From: Pseudomonas marginalis
Lineage (GTDB): Bacteria > Pseudomonadota > Gammaproteobacteria > Pseudomonadales > Pseudomonadaceae
Length of the DNA: 64,000 bases
Assembly (NCBI RefSeq): GCF_900105325.1
Contig: NZ_FNSU01000001.1
Location: forward strand, 1,054,001-1,118,000
Direction of reading: 5' to 3'
Below, one piece after another: positions 39,753 through 47,532 of the stretch. A model generated the notes under the pieces. It was not told the origin of the DNA and made no database searches. It worked only from the letters and a program-made list of their open reading frames with translations. Both the position numbers and the translations under genes were made by a program. How positions within the stretch are numbered: position 1 is the stretch's first letter; the number at the start of each line of letters is the position of its first letter.

Positions 39753-40997
39753 ATGTTCAGACCGTTATCGATTTTCATCGGCACGCGCTATACCCGCGCC
39801 AAGCGCCGCAACCGTTTTGTTTCGTTCATCTCGATGACCTCGATGATTGGCCTCGCCCTGGGCGTGCTGGCGATGATCGTGGTGCTGTCGGTGATGAACG
39901 GCTTCCAGCGTGAAATGAGCTCGCGCATCCTTGGCATGGTGCCCCACGCCACTATCGTCGGGGTGAACCCGATCGACGATTGGCAGCCGCTGGCCGCTGC
40001 GGCGATGAAAAATCCGCAAGTGACTGCCGCCGTACCGTTCACGCAGATGGACGGCATGTTCTCCTACAAGGGCGCGATGCAGCCGATTGAGATCAGCGGT
40101 GTTGACCCGGCCCAGGAAGGCAAGGTGTCGATCGTGGCCCAGCATATCGTGCAGGGCAAACTGGAAGACCTGAAGCCCGGTGAGTTCGGCGTGGTGGTCG
40201 GCGAAATCACCGCCCGGCGTTTTCGCCTGAATGTGGGCGACAAATTGACCCTGATCGTCCCGGAGATCAGCAGTGCACCCGGTGGTATCACCCCGCGCAT
40301 GCAGCGTCTGAACGTAGTGGGTATCTTCAAGGTCGGCGCCGAGCTGGATGGCTCCATGGCCTTGATCCACATGGCTGACGCCGCCGAGATACAGCATTGG
40401 CAGCCGAACCAGGTGCAGAGCGTGCGCCTGGCGTTGAAAGACCTGTACGCAGCGCCCAAGGTCTCGGCGGACATCGCTGCCAGCCTCGGCAGCGGCTACA
40501 AGCCCGATGACTGGACCCACACCCAGGGCAGCTTGTTCAGCGCGATGAAGATGGAAAAGACCATGATCGGCCTGTTGTTGCTGATGATCGTCGCCGTCGC
40601 GGCGTTCAACATCATCGCCACGCTGATCATGGTGGTGAACGACAAGGGTGCGGACATCGCGATCCTGCGTACCATCGGCGCCACGCCACGGCAGATCATG
40701 GCGATCTTCATGGTGCAGGGCACGGTGATCGGCATTGTCGGCACCTTGATCGGCGGTGTGCTGGGGGTGATTGCGGCGCTGAACGTGAGTGAGCTGGTGG
40801 GCTGGCTGGAACGGGTGAGCGGGCAGCATATCTTCAGTTCGGATGTGTACTTCGTCAGCAACCTGCCTTCCGAGCTGCAAAGTGGCGATGTGGTGCTGAT
40901 TTGTACGGCCGGGTTTGTGTTGAGCTTCCTGGCGACGATTTACCCGGCGTATCGGGCGGCGAAGATTGAGCCGGCGCATGCCCTTAGGTATTCGTAG
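39753..40997 (+). CDS. lolE: Lipoprotein-releasing ABC permease LolE
   Basis: Second permease of LolCDE, 414 residues, with the same four-helix plan as lolC. It starts [20 protein letters not shown], nearly the same as lolC exactly 2000 bp upstream, and shares the ATPase-coupling segment DIAILRTIGATPRQIMAIFM. The periplasmic domains have diverged (for example FSYKGAMQPIEISGVDPAQEGKV here). Two separate permeases rather than a single LolF is the gamma-proteobacterial arrangement. Confidence 0.93.
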   Translation: MFRPLSIFIGTRYTRAKRRNRFVSFISMTSMIGLALGVLAMIVVLSVMNGFQREMSSRILGMVPHATIVGVNPIDDWQPLAAAAMKNPQVTAAVPFTQMDGMFSYKGAMQPIEISGVDPAQEGKVSIVAQHIVQGKLEDLKPGEFGVVVGEITARRFRLNVGDKLTLIVPEISSAPGGITPRMQRLNVVGIFKVGAELDGSMALIHMADAAEIQHWQPNQVQSVRLALKDLYAAPKVSADIAASLGSGYKPDDWTHTQGSLFSAMKMEKTMIGLLLLMIVAVAAFNIIATLIMVVNDKGADIAILRTIGATPRQIMAIFMVQGTVIGIVGTLIGGVLGVIAALNVSELVGWLERVSGQHIFSSDVYFVSNLPSELQSGDVVLICTAGFVLSFLATIYPAYRAAKIEPAHALRYS

Positions 40998-41009
40998 TCT
41001 TTAAGACCG

Positions 41010-41084
41010 CTATCGGGGGCAAGCCCCTCCCACATGTGAATGTATTCACGGATCAAAGTGTGGGAGGGGGCTTGCCCCCGATAG
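41010..41084. repeat. REP doublet (GTGGGAGGGGGC class)
   Basis: Arms CTATCGGGGGCAAGCCCCTC (from 41010) and TGTGGGAGGGGGCTTGCCCC (from 41059) face each other around a 24-bp spacer that includes GTGAATGTATTCAC, a small palindrome. This is the complete version of the class found broken at 33857 and as remnants at 5172, 44969 and 63703. Confidence 0.92.
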
Positions 41085-41330
41085 GCATGAGTATCTACAC
41101 AACTTCCAGTGAATATGGAATCTATGGCAATTAGGCTTCTGTGGTGAGCGGGCTTGTCGAATCGTCGCACCGCCCGCGCTGGGTTGCGAAGCAGCCCCAA
41201 AACCTTCACCTCGATTGATTCTGGCACTCTGCGGTGACCTTATTGGGGCCGCTTCGCAGCCCAGCGCGGGGCAAGCCCGCTCACCACAGAGTTATGTGTC
41301 AGCCTTTAAGAGTTGTGTAGATACCTATGC
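41085..41330. mobile_element. MITE-like element with 8-bp target duplication, inserted at a REP end
   Basis: The left end GCATGAGTATCTACACAACT and right end AGTTGTGTAGATACCTATGC are inverted repeats with a two-base difference. CCCGATAG is directly repeated on both sides (41077-41084 and 41331-41338); the left copy is the end of the adjacent REP arm, so this is a target duplication. The 246-bp element has no coding capacity and contains a different REP palindrome. Confidence 0.82.
41139..41289. repeat. Long palindrome (GTGAGCGGGCTTG class) inside the element
   Basis: Outer arms CTGTGGTGAGCGGGCTTG (41139-41156) and CAAGCCCGCTCACCACAG (41272-41289) are perfect. Inner arms around 41174-41198 and 41245-41270 (CCGCGCTGGG.. 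and ..CCCAGCGCGG) pair with few mismatches. The left side carries an extra TCGAATCGTCGCAC between outer and inner arms. Confidence 0.88.
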
Positions 41331-41378
41331 CCCGATAGGGCCGGCCCGGCTTGCATCAATTTCCCCTGGGCAACTCAA

Positions 41379-42710
41379 TCACAAACCTTGTCCACCCCGC
41401 CGCGGATTCACAAAAAATCCTCCCCCATGGGCTCGCACAATCGACTGGGTAATCGCCAATCCCAGCCCCGCATGCTCGCTGCTGCCCTCATGGCGCGCCG
41501 GGTCGGCTCGGTAGAACCGGTCGAACAGCCTCGGCAACACGTGCGCTGGAATACCTTCCCCGCTGTTTTCTACCGTCAGTGTCACGCCCCGTGCGCCTTC
41601 AACCATCCGCACGCGCACTTGGCCGCCGGCCGGGGTGAACCTGAGGGCGTTATCCAGCAGGTTCGACAGGGCCCGGCGCAGCATGCCGCAATCGCCGGCG
41701 GTTTGCGCGCCGCCTTCGCGTACCAGCGAGACCTGTGCGTCTTCTGCCAGCAACGCGAAAAACTCCAGCAACGTCTCCACTTCATCCGCCAGTACCAACG
41801 GCTCGCGCTTGGGCACCAGCAAGCCGTGGTCCGCCTTGGCCAGGTACAGCATGTCATTCACCAACTGCGCCATCCATTGCAGCTCTTCCAGGTTGCTGTG
41901 CAGCGCTTCGCGGTAATCCTCCAGGGGGCGCGGTTGGGTCAGGATGACCTGGGTCTGGGTCAGCAGGTTCGACAGGGGCGTGCGCAGTTCATGGGCAATG
42001 TCGGCGGAGAAGGCCGACAGGCGTTGGAAGGCGTCGTCCAATCGCCCGAGCATGGCATTGAAGGCCTGGGCCAATTCGGCCAGTTCCGCCGGCATTTGCT
42101 GTTGAGGCAGGCGTTGGGTCAAGGAGTGGGCCGATACACTGGCAGCCACTTCGCCCATGCGCCGCAACGGCCGCAAGCCACTGCGTGCAGCCCAGGCGCC
42201 CAGCAGCGCGGTGGCCAGGGCCGACAGGCCGACGGTGAGCCAGATCAAATGTTGCATGCGTTGCAGGAAGTGCTGGTGATGGGTGATGTCGAGCATCAGG
42301 GTCAGTTGCGGTGAGGCGGGCTGGCCGGGCCTCAAGGGGGCGTTGTAGACGCGGTAGTCGGTGCCGGCGTTCTGCAGGGTGTGCAGGCCAGGCGCCTCGG
42401 GCAGGCTGACGCTTGGCGCATCGTCCAGCCAGCGCTGGCCGGCGGCGGTGATGCGCAATGTCAGATCAGGCTGGCGATTGAGTTCGGCTCGCAGCTGCGC
42501 TTCGCGTTGAGCGAATGAGTCCAGTGATTCGACGCCCTGCAAGGTGCTGCGCAGCGCCACCAGCTTGCTGTCGAGTTGCTGTTGGTCCAGCTCAATGAAG
42601 TGCGCCTCGCTGGCACGGTTGAACAGCACGCCCGCGAACAACGAGACCACCGCGGTGCACGCCGCAAACAGCAGGGCCAGGCGGCTGGCCAGGGACAGAC
42701 GCTGGATCAA
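41379..42710 (-). CDS. copS: Heavy-metal sensor histidine kinase CopS (C-terminus altered)
   Basis: Inner-membrane kinase of the copper-sensing CopRS/CusRS type. 443 residues: membrane helix near 10-30, periplasmic sensor, second helix near 155-175, HAMP, then H-box [17 protein letters not shown] with phospho-acceptor His240, N-box [10 protein letters not shown], and the G boxes NSGEGIPAH and HAGLGLAIT. The start is a TTG overlapping the copR stop. The C-terminus ends [16 protein letters not shown], but another frame of the same bases reads [12 protein letters not shown], the usual kinase ending, so a small frameshift has replaced the last strand. Confidence 0.88.
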   Translation of the reverse strand: MIQRLSLASRLALLFAACTAVVSLFAGVLFNRASEAHFIELDQQQLDSKLVALRSTLQGVESLDSFAQREAQLRAELNRQPDLTLRITAAGQRWLDDAPSVSLPEAPGLHTLQNAGTDYRVYNAPLRPGQPASPQLTLMLDITHHQHFLQRMQHLIWLTVGLSALATALLGAWAARSGLRPLRRMGEVAASVSAHSLTQRLPQQQMPAELAELAQAFNAMLGRLDDAFQRLSAFSADIAHELRTPLSNLLTQTQVILTQPRPLEDYREALHSNLEELQWMAQLVNDMLYLAKADHGLLVPKREPLVLADEVETLLEFFALLAEDAQVSLVREGGAQTAGDCGMLRRALSNLLDNALRFTPAGGQVRVRMVEGARGVTLTVENSGEGIPAHVLPRLFDRFYRADPARHEGSSEHAGLGLAITQSIVRAHGGGFFVNPRRGGQGL

Positions 42711-43387
42711 TGGCTGCGCTCCTCCAGCACATAACCCATGCCGCGCACGGTATGGATCAGCTTGGTGGGGAAAGGATCGTCGACTTTCAGGCGCAGGCGC
42801 CGGATCGCGACTTCGATGATGTTGGTGTCACTGTCGAAATTCATGTCCCACACCTGGGAGGCAATCAGCGACTTGGGCAGGACTTCGCCCTGGCGGCGCA
42901 GCAGCAGTTCCAGCAGGGAGAATTCCTTGGCGGTGAGGTCGATGCGCTGGCCGTCCCGTTCGACGCGGCGGCGGAGCAGGTCCAGGCGCAGGTCGGCCAG
43001 TTGCAGGGCGGTTTCCTGCGGCGTGCTGCTGCCACGGCGCAACAGGCTGCGTACCCGCGCCAGCAGTTCGGAGAAGGCAAAGGGCTTGACCAGGTAATCG
43101 TCGGCACCCAGTTCCAGGCCGTGCACCCGGTCTTCCACGGCATCCCGGGCGGTCAGAAACAGCACCGGGATCTCCAGGCCGGCACTGCGCACTGCTTGCA
43201 GGATTTGCCAACCGTCGCGACCGGGCAGCATCACATCCAGGATCAACAGGTCATAATCGCCGGTCAGCGCCAGGTGCTGGCCGCTGGTGCCGTCGGCCAC
43301 CAGTTCGGTGGTAAAGCCCGCCTCGGCCAGGCCTTGGCGCAGATAGTGGCCGGTTTTCGGTTGGTCTTCGACGATCAGCAATTTCAT
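42707..43387 (-). CDS. copR: Copper-responsive OmpR-family regulator CopR
   Basis: 226-residue response regulator. The receiver domain begins [20 protein letters not shown] with phospho-acceptor Asp51 ([13 protein letters not shown]) and Lys in YLVKPFAF. The C-terminal winged helix ends [17 protein letters not shown]...[11 protein letters not shown]. It belongs to the CopR/CusR/IrlR heavy-metal branch. It overlaps copS by four bases (TTGA) and is divergent from a cupredoxin gene, its likely target. ATG 43387 is chosen at the domain boundary; the upstream frame reads no domain. Confidence 0.92.
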   Translation of the reverse strand: MKLLIVEDQPKTGHYLRQGLAEAGFTTELVADGTSGQHLALTGDYDLLILDVMLPGRDGWQILQAVRSAGLEIPVLFLTARDAVEDRVHGLELGADDYLVKPFAFSELLARVRSLLRRGSSTPQETALQLADLRLDLLRRRVERDGQRIDLTAKEFSLLELLLRRQGEVLPKSLIASQVWDMNFDSDTNIIEVAIRRLRLKVDDPFPTKLIHTVRGMGYVLEERSH

Positions 43388-43452
43388 GGGCGGCTCTTGG
43401 CAACAGTTCACGAGGGGCTTTATACCCTGGGTGCCAGGGGAAGGGCGCAACC

Positions 43453-43467
43453 TGACAAAGTTGTAAT
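43453..43467. promoter_or_regulatory. Candidate CopR box
   Basis: TGACAAAGTTGTAAT contains the imperfect palindrome ACAA-a-GTTGT and resembles copper boxes recognised by CopR/CusR-type regulators. It lies between the divergent copR and cupredoxin genes, 78 bases before the latter. Confidence 0.6.
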
Positions 43468-43544
43468 CTAGCAGTCAGCTGGCTGGCAGCGGCGCATTCT
43501 TAGAGTGCTGTCCAAGCAGGTTGCACACTTTTTGGAGAATCGAG

Positions 43545-44066
43545 ATGGCATTGCGTACACCCCTGTTGTTGGCGGGCTGCCTGTTGGCGTTGAGTTTCAA
43601 TGCAATGGCGGATGCGGCCCATACCTACGCGTTCGGCCAGCCGGCACCGGCGGATAAGGCCACACGCACCGTGGAGGTGACGCTGCAGGACATTTCCTTT
43701 TCGCCCAAATCCCTGGACGTCAAGGCCGGTGAGACGGTGCGCTTTGTACTGGTCAACAAAGGCCAGTTGCTGCATGAATTCAACCTCGGTGACGCGGCGA
43801 TGCACGCCGAACACCAGAAGGAAATGCTGCAGATGCAGGCCAGCGGCATGCTCACCTCCACGGGTATGGGCAAGATGGATCACAGCGCCATGGGCCACGG
43901 TGAAATGGGCGGCATGAAACACGACGATCCCAACAGCGTGCTGGTGGAACCCGGCAAGACTGCTGAGCTGACCTGGACGTTCACCAAGGCCACCGGCCTG
44001 GAGTTTGCCTGCAACCTCCCCGGGCATTACCAGGCGGGCATGGTCGGCAAGCTGACCGTTGAGTAA
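43545..44066 (+). CDS. Exported copper-binding cupredoxin
   Basis: 173-residue precursor with Sec signal MALRTPLLLAGCLLALSFNAMADA. The mature protein is a plastocyanin/azurin-like fold: VEVTLQDISFSPKSLDVKAGETVRFVLVNKGQLLHEFNL supplies the first ligand His, and the C-terminal loop ACNLPGHYQAGM gives Cys, His and Met ligands of a type 1 copper site. A Met/His-rich insert (MDHSAMGHGEMGGMKH) may bind additional copper. TTTGGAGAATCGAG precedes the ATG. Its position opposite copRS and the candidate CopR box make it a copper-induced periplasmic protein; P. aeruginosa has the same pairing. Confidence 0.92.
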   Translation: MALRTPLLLAGCLLALSFNAMADAAHTYAFGQPAPADKATRTVEVTLQDISFSPKSLDVKAGETVRFVLVNKGQLLHEFNLGDAAMHAEHQKEMLQMQASGMLTSTGMGKMDHSAMGHGEMGGMKHDDPNSVLVEPGKTAELTWTFTKATGLEFACNLPGHYQAGMVGKLTVE

Positions 44067-44133
44067 GGCGTTTCTTAAGGGCGGGGGCAAAGGCTGGTAG
44101 ACTGGCGCGGTTTATTTAGCCAGGTTTTCCGCC

Positions 44134-44964
44134 ATGCATCCCGCAGCCGAACATTCGCCGCTGGGCAAGTCCAGTGAATACATTTCCACCTACACCCCTT
44201 CGTTGCTGTTCCCGATTCCACGCGCCGCCAAGTGGGCCGAGCTGGGCCTGAGCGCCGAGACCCTGCCGTACAAGGGCGTGGACTTCTGGAACTGCTTCGA
44301 GTTGTCCTGGCTGCTGCCGTCGGGCAAGCCGGTGGTGGCCATCGGTGAGTTCAGCATCCCGGCCGACTCGCCGAACATCATCGAGTCCAAGTCGTTCAAG
44401 CTGTATCTCAACTCGCTCAACCAGACAGCGTTTGCCGATGTGCAAAGCCTGGAAGCGACCCTGCGCACCGACCTCAGCGCCGCCGCCGGCAAGCCTGTTA
44501 CCGTGCGTATCCGCAGCTTGGCCGACATTGAGGCCGAAGGCGTGATGGCGTTGCCGGGCACGTGTGTTGACGATCTGGATATCAGTGTCAGCAACTACGA
44601 ACACCCGCGCCCGGAGCTGCTGCGTTGCGATGACTCGCGCATTGTCGAGGAGAGCGTGCACAGCCACCTGCTCAAGTCCAACTGCCCGGTGACCAGCCAG
44701 CCCGACTGGGGCAGCGTGGTGGTGGAGTACCGTGGTTCGGCGTTGGATCACGGGAGTTTGCTGGAATACCTGGTGAGCTTTCGCCAGCACTCGGATTTCC
44801 ATGAACAGTGCGTGGAGCGCATCTTCCTTGACCTGCAGCGTTTGCTGAAGCCGGAAAAGTTGACGGTGTATGCGCGCTATGTGCGGCGCGGCGGGTTGGA
44901 TATCAACCCTTACCGCAGCACTGAAGATGTGGCGTTCCAGAACGTGCGCCTGGCCCGTCAGTAA
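44134..44964 (+). CDS. queF: NADPH-dependent 7-cyano-7-deazaguanine reductase QueF
   Basis: Reduces preQ0 to preQ1 in queuosine synthesis, a unique four-electron nitrile reduction. 276 residues, the long two-lobed (YqcD-type II) form. The QueF motif [11 protein letters not shown] is present near residue 85, and Cys184 in [13 protein letters not shown] is the thioimide-forming cysteine. It stands alone, 67 bp after the cupredoxin gene on the same strand, so read-through from that gene is possible but not required. Confidence 0.96.
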   Translation: MHPAAEHSPLGKSSEYISTYTPSLLFPIPRAAKWAELGLSAETLPYKGVDFWNCFELSWLLPSGKPVVAIGEFSIPADSPNIIESKSFKLYLNSLNQTAFADVQSLEATLRTDLSAAAGKPVTVRIRSLADIEAEGVMALPGTCVDDLDISVSNYEHPRPELLRCDDSRIVEESVHSHLLKSNCPVTSQPDWGSVVVEYRGSALDHGSLLEYLVSFRQHSDFHEQCVERIFLDLQRLLKPEKLTVYARYVRRGGLDINPYRSTEDVAFQNVRLARQ

Positions 44965-44968
44965 ACAA

Positions 44969-45002
44969 AGATGGGAGGGGGCGAGCCCTCTCCTACCTTT
45001 TG
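44969..45002. repeat. Degenerate REP arm
   Basis: GATGGGAGGGGGCGAGCCCTCTCCTACC is a damaged version of the GTGGGAGGGGGCTTGCCCC class, folding into a weak hairpin between queF and the convergent small gene. Confidence 0.55.
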
Positions 45003-45027
45003 GTTCTGCGCCTGGCTTGGGCTCGGG

Positions 45028-45294
45028 TCAGATCCCCATATTGCCCAAGGTGATCATGATATTGCGCAGTGTCCCGGAAATCACCGGGTGCTCAGCGTCG
45101 AACTCTATGGCAGCTTGGCTCACATCGTCGGAAATACTCGGCGTCTGAGTGGCCGGTTCAAGTTCAAGTTGCAATTCAAACTTGGCAATCAAGGCTTGCA
45201 GCGCTTCACGTTTTTCTTCCGACAGCGGCGGTTCCTGTTCCAGCTGCCCGCGCAGGATCTCGACCTGTTCTTCCAGTTTTTTGCGATCAGGCAT
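45028..45294 (-). CDS. DUF4404 family protein
   Basis: 88-residue cytoplasmic protein with an N-terminal coiled-coil helix (MPDRKKLEEQVEILRGQLEQ) followed by helices KREALQALIAKFELQLEL and a C-terminal SGTLRNIMITLGNMGI, the layout of DUF4404. The function is unknown. AAGGAAGAACGTC before ATG 45294 decides the start over an upstream in-frame ATG. Convergent with queF. Confidence 0.82.
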   Translation of the reverse strand: MPDRKKLEEQVEILRGQLEQEPPLSEEKREALQALIAKFELQLELEPATQTPSISDDVSQAAIEFDAEHPVISGTLRNIMITLGNMGI

Positions 45295-45404
45295 GACGTT
45301 CTTCCTTTTATCGATAGGCACTGGCATAGACCACGGCACGCCGTGAAAGGTCTACGGACTGACCTGTAGATTAATCCACGGGCGCCGACTGTGCATGATC
45401 TCGA

Positions 45405-46013
45405 TCAGGGCTTCTCGCCTTTGAGCTGACGCAGGCTGATGTCGGCCAGGCAGGTGCCGAGTTCACCGAGGTGATCGATCACCGAGTGGACCCCCAGGCC
45501 ATAGAGCTCAACGGTGGCTTTGCCGCGCTTGTGCTCGCGTTCCTTGTCGCTCAGCGCCTGCCACTGCTCGGGCGCCAGGCCGCACAGCGAACCACAGGAG
45601 GCCAGGCCAATGGTCCACAAGCCGGCATTCAGGCCCGATTGCAACAGGCGCGGCTCGCCGCTGACCAGTACGCAACCTTCCAGGCGTTCAATGTTGAGTT
45701 CCATCAAGGCTTGCCAGCAGGCATGAGGGGCGGGCCAGCGGATGGAGGAGGGGGATGCGGCCTTGAGCCAGTTGGGCAGTACGGCGGCCAGTGGTGTGGT
45801 TACCGACGGCGGCAGTTCATCCAGCCAGGCACAGGGGACGCCTTGTTCCTTGAGGCTGCGCAGGATTTTCAGGGCGCCGGGTGTGGCTTGGGAGTCCGGG
45901 GAGGGGGAATCGGTGCGCGCCCGGGAACCAAAGTCCACCAGGCAACCACTCAGGCCAAACAGAACAGCAGTCAAGGCGGGCGCGTTGGCGATGGCTATCT
46001 CGGCGTGAGGCAT
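45405..46013 (-). CDS. Phosphonatase-like HAD protein, catalytically degenerate
   Basis: 202-residue relative of phosphonoacetaldehyde hydrolase (PhnX). The opening TAVLFGLSGCLVDFGSRA aligns with the PhnX motif LDWAGTxVDFGSxAP, but the nucleophile Asp is replaced by Gly. The later segment GCVLVSGEPRLLQSGLNAGLWTIGLASCGSLCGLAPEQWQAL aligns with the PhnX core ([26 protein letters not shown]), where the metal-binding Asp pair has become Ser-Gly. About 80 residues of cap domain are missing between them. It is likely a pseudoenzyme with a binding or regulatory role. A long intact frame argues it is maintained. Confidence 0.8.
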   Translation of the reverse strand: MPHAEIAIANAPALTAVLFGLSGCLVDFGSRARTDSPSPDSQATPGALKILRSLKEQGVPCAWLDELPPSVTTPLAAVLPNWLKAASPSSIRWPAPHACWQALMELNIERLEGCVLVSGEPRLLQSGLNAGLWTIGLASCGSLCGLAPEQWQALSDKEREHKRGKATVELYGLGVHSVIDHLGELGTCLADISLRQLKGEKP

Positions 46014-46207
46014 GTCGACATCCCTGAAATAGCTGTGACGCTATCGGGGCAGGATGACAAGCAGATGACAGCGGGGTAATTGTAGGAAAATTGTCCATTT
46101 GTGTTAGGACGATTCCTGGCAGCTGCCTAATTGGGTACTTCCGTCATATACTGACGGCCTTATTCAGGGCATAGCGCCCATGACAGACCATTCAAGGAGC
46201 AAAAGCT

Positions 46208-46897
46208 ATGCGCTGGAGCCACTACTTCGCTCAGCTATCGGTGTGTGCCACTGTCCTGCTGGCGCCTTTCGCTGCACAGGCTGCATCGGAAGATGATCCA
46301 TGGGAAAGCGTCAACCGCCCGATCTTCACCTTCAACGACACCGTTGATACCTACGCCCTCAAGCCATTGGCCCAAGGCTATCAGTGGATCACCCCGCAAT
46401 TTGTCGAAGATGGTATCCATAACTTCTTCCGCAATATCGGTGACGTCGGCAACCTGGCCAACAACGTGCTGCAGCTCAAACCCCACAATGCCGGGGTCGA
46501 CACTGCGCGCTTGCTGGTTAACACCACGTTCGGCGTGCTGGGCTTTATCGACGTCGGCACCAAAATGGGGCTGCAACGCAGTGATGAAGACTTTGGCCAG
46601 ACCCTCGGTTACTGGGGCGTGGGCAGCGGTCCCTACGTGATGATCCCGCTGCTGGGCCCGAGCACCTTGCGTGATGCACCGTCCAAATACGTGGACAGCT
46701 ACACCCAACCGTACCGCTATATGAACGATATCGGCTGGCGCAACAGCACCATGGGCCTGAACATCGTTGACACCCGTGCCAGCCTGCTCGACAGCGAGAA
46801 ACTGATCACCGGCGACAAGTACACCTTTATCCGCAATGCCTACCTGCAGAACCGCGAGTTCAAGGTCAAGGATGGCAAGGTCGTCGACGACTTTTAA
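46208..46897 (+). CDS. mlaA: MlaA (VacJ) phospholipid-trafficking protein
   Basis: Outer-membrane component of the Mla system that removes mislocalised phospholipids from the outer leaflet. 229 residues. The VacJ family core is clear: DPWESVNRPIFTFNDTVDTYALKPLAQGY, FFRNIGDVGNLANNVLQLK, NTTFGVLGFIDVGTKMGL and YWGVGSGPYVMIPLLGPSTLRD. The N-terminus MRWSHYFAQLSVCATVLLAPFAAQA looks like a type I signal peptide; the only Cys (13) is not in a lipobox. CAAGGAGCAAAAGCT precedes the ATG. A strong terminator follows. The rest of the mla operon is not here, as usual. Confidence 0.93.
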   Translation: MRWSHYFAQLSVCATVLLAPFAAQAASEDDPWESVNRPIFTFNDTVDTYALKPLAQGYQWITPQFVEDGIHNFFRNIGDVGNLANNVLQLKPHNAGVDTARLLVNTTFGVLGFIDVGTKMGLQRSDEDFGQTLGYWGVGSGPYVMIPLLGPSTLRDAPSKYVDSYTQPYRYMNDIGWRNSTMGLNIVDTRASLLDSEKLITGDKYTFIRNAYLQNREFKVKDGKVVDDF

Positions 46898-46916
46898 GCT
46901 GTGATGTTTTGAAATG

Positions 46917-46949
46917 AAAAAAAGGCGACCCTGGCGGTCGCCTTTTTTA
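46917..46949. terminator. Bidirectional terminator, mlaA / PilZ gene
   Basis: The hairpin AGGCGACC-ctggc-GGTCGCCT is flanked by an A run and a T run and lies between convergent genes. Confidence 0.9.
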
Positions 46950-46959
46950 TGCGCGGGTT

Positions 46960-47256
46960 TCAGCGCATTTTCAGGATCCTAAGCCCGAGTTGTTGCTCGT
47001 CGCCCACGGTTTTGGTCCAGACCACTTCCGTGTCAGCCTCCAGGCCCTTGAGCGCCGCGTGCTCTGAATCAATGCGCACGGTGAGCAGGTCTCCCACCGC
47101 GAACTGGCGCGGTGCCTGCACCTGCATCCCGGAGCTGGAAAGGTCCACGCAAACGCCGGCAAACTCCTGGCCTTCGTGGAGCAAAGATACTTCGGCATCC
47201 ACCCGCATGCGGATGAAATCGCGTTTTTCGGCGTAGTCGCGCTCGTGTTCGCCCAT
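46960..47256 (-). CDS. Single-domain PilZ protein
   Basis: 98-residue PilZ domain, a cyclic di-GMP receptor fold. The N-terminal KRDFIRMRVDAEV provides the RxxxR-like element and DLSSSGMQVQ the D/NxSxxG element, both intact. ATG 47256 is chosen (MGEHERDYAEKRDF) because AAGGATGG is suitably placed. Next door on the other strand, 276 bp away, lies rssB. The target is unknown. Confidence 0.9.
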   Translation of the reverse strand: MGEHERDYAEKRDFIRMRVDAEVSLLHEGQEFAGVCVDLSSSGMQVQAPRQFAVGDLLTVRIDSEHAALKGLEADTEVVWTKTVGDEQQLGLRILKMR

Positions 47257-47532
47257 CGGTTCCATCCTTACTTTGTGTTGTGGTCTTGGCTGTTCTTATA
47301 ACTCCCGGTGATTTGCGATGTAAAGACGCCCGGCGACCATCGGCATGAGCTTGAAACCCCCGGCGGATGGGAGTACCGTCTGCGCCTTAGAAGGGCACCT
47401 CTGCTTTACAGTTGTGCATGGGAAAAATCCCATTGCGTTGTAGTACAGAGAGGCTAGAAAGCGAATCCAGTACGTGAGCCCGGCCATTGCCGAGCCACCT
47501 ACGCCAACCTAATTCTGGCGCCGTTTGCCCAC
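47257..47532. other. Divergent intergenic region PilZ/rssB
   Basis: 276 bp with no supportable gene. It must contain the promoters of the PilZ gene and rssBC. I see no repeat or structured element beyond short chance palindromes such as GGGAAAAATCCC near 47419. Confidence 0.4.

Noticed and set aside
37753..40997. Near-identical sequence 2000 bp apart (lolC and lolE starts), considered as a recent duplication
   Set aside because: It is the ancient LolC/LolE paralogy; the periplasmic domains have diverged well beyond a recent copy.
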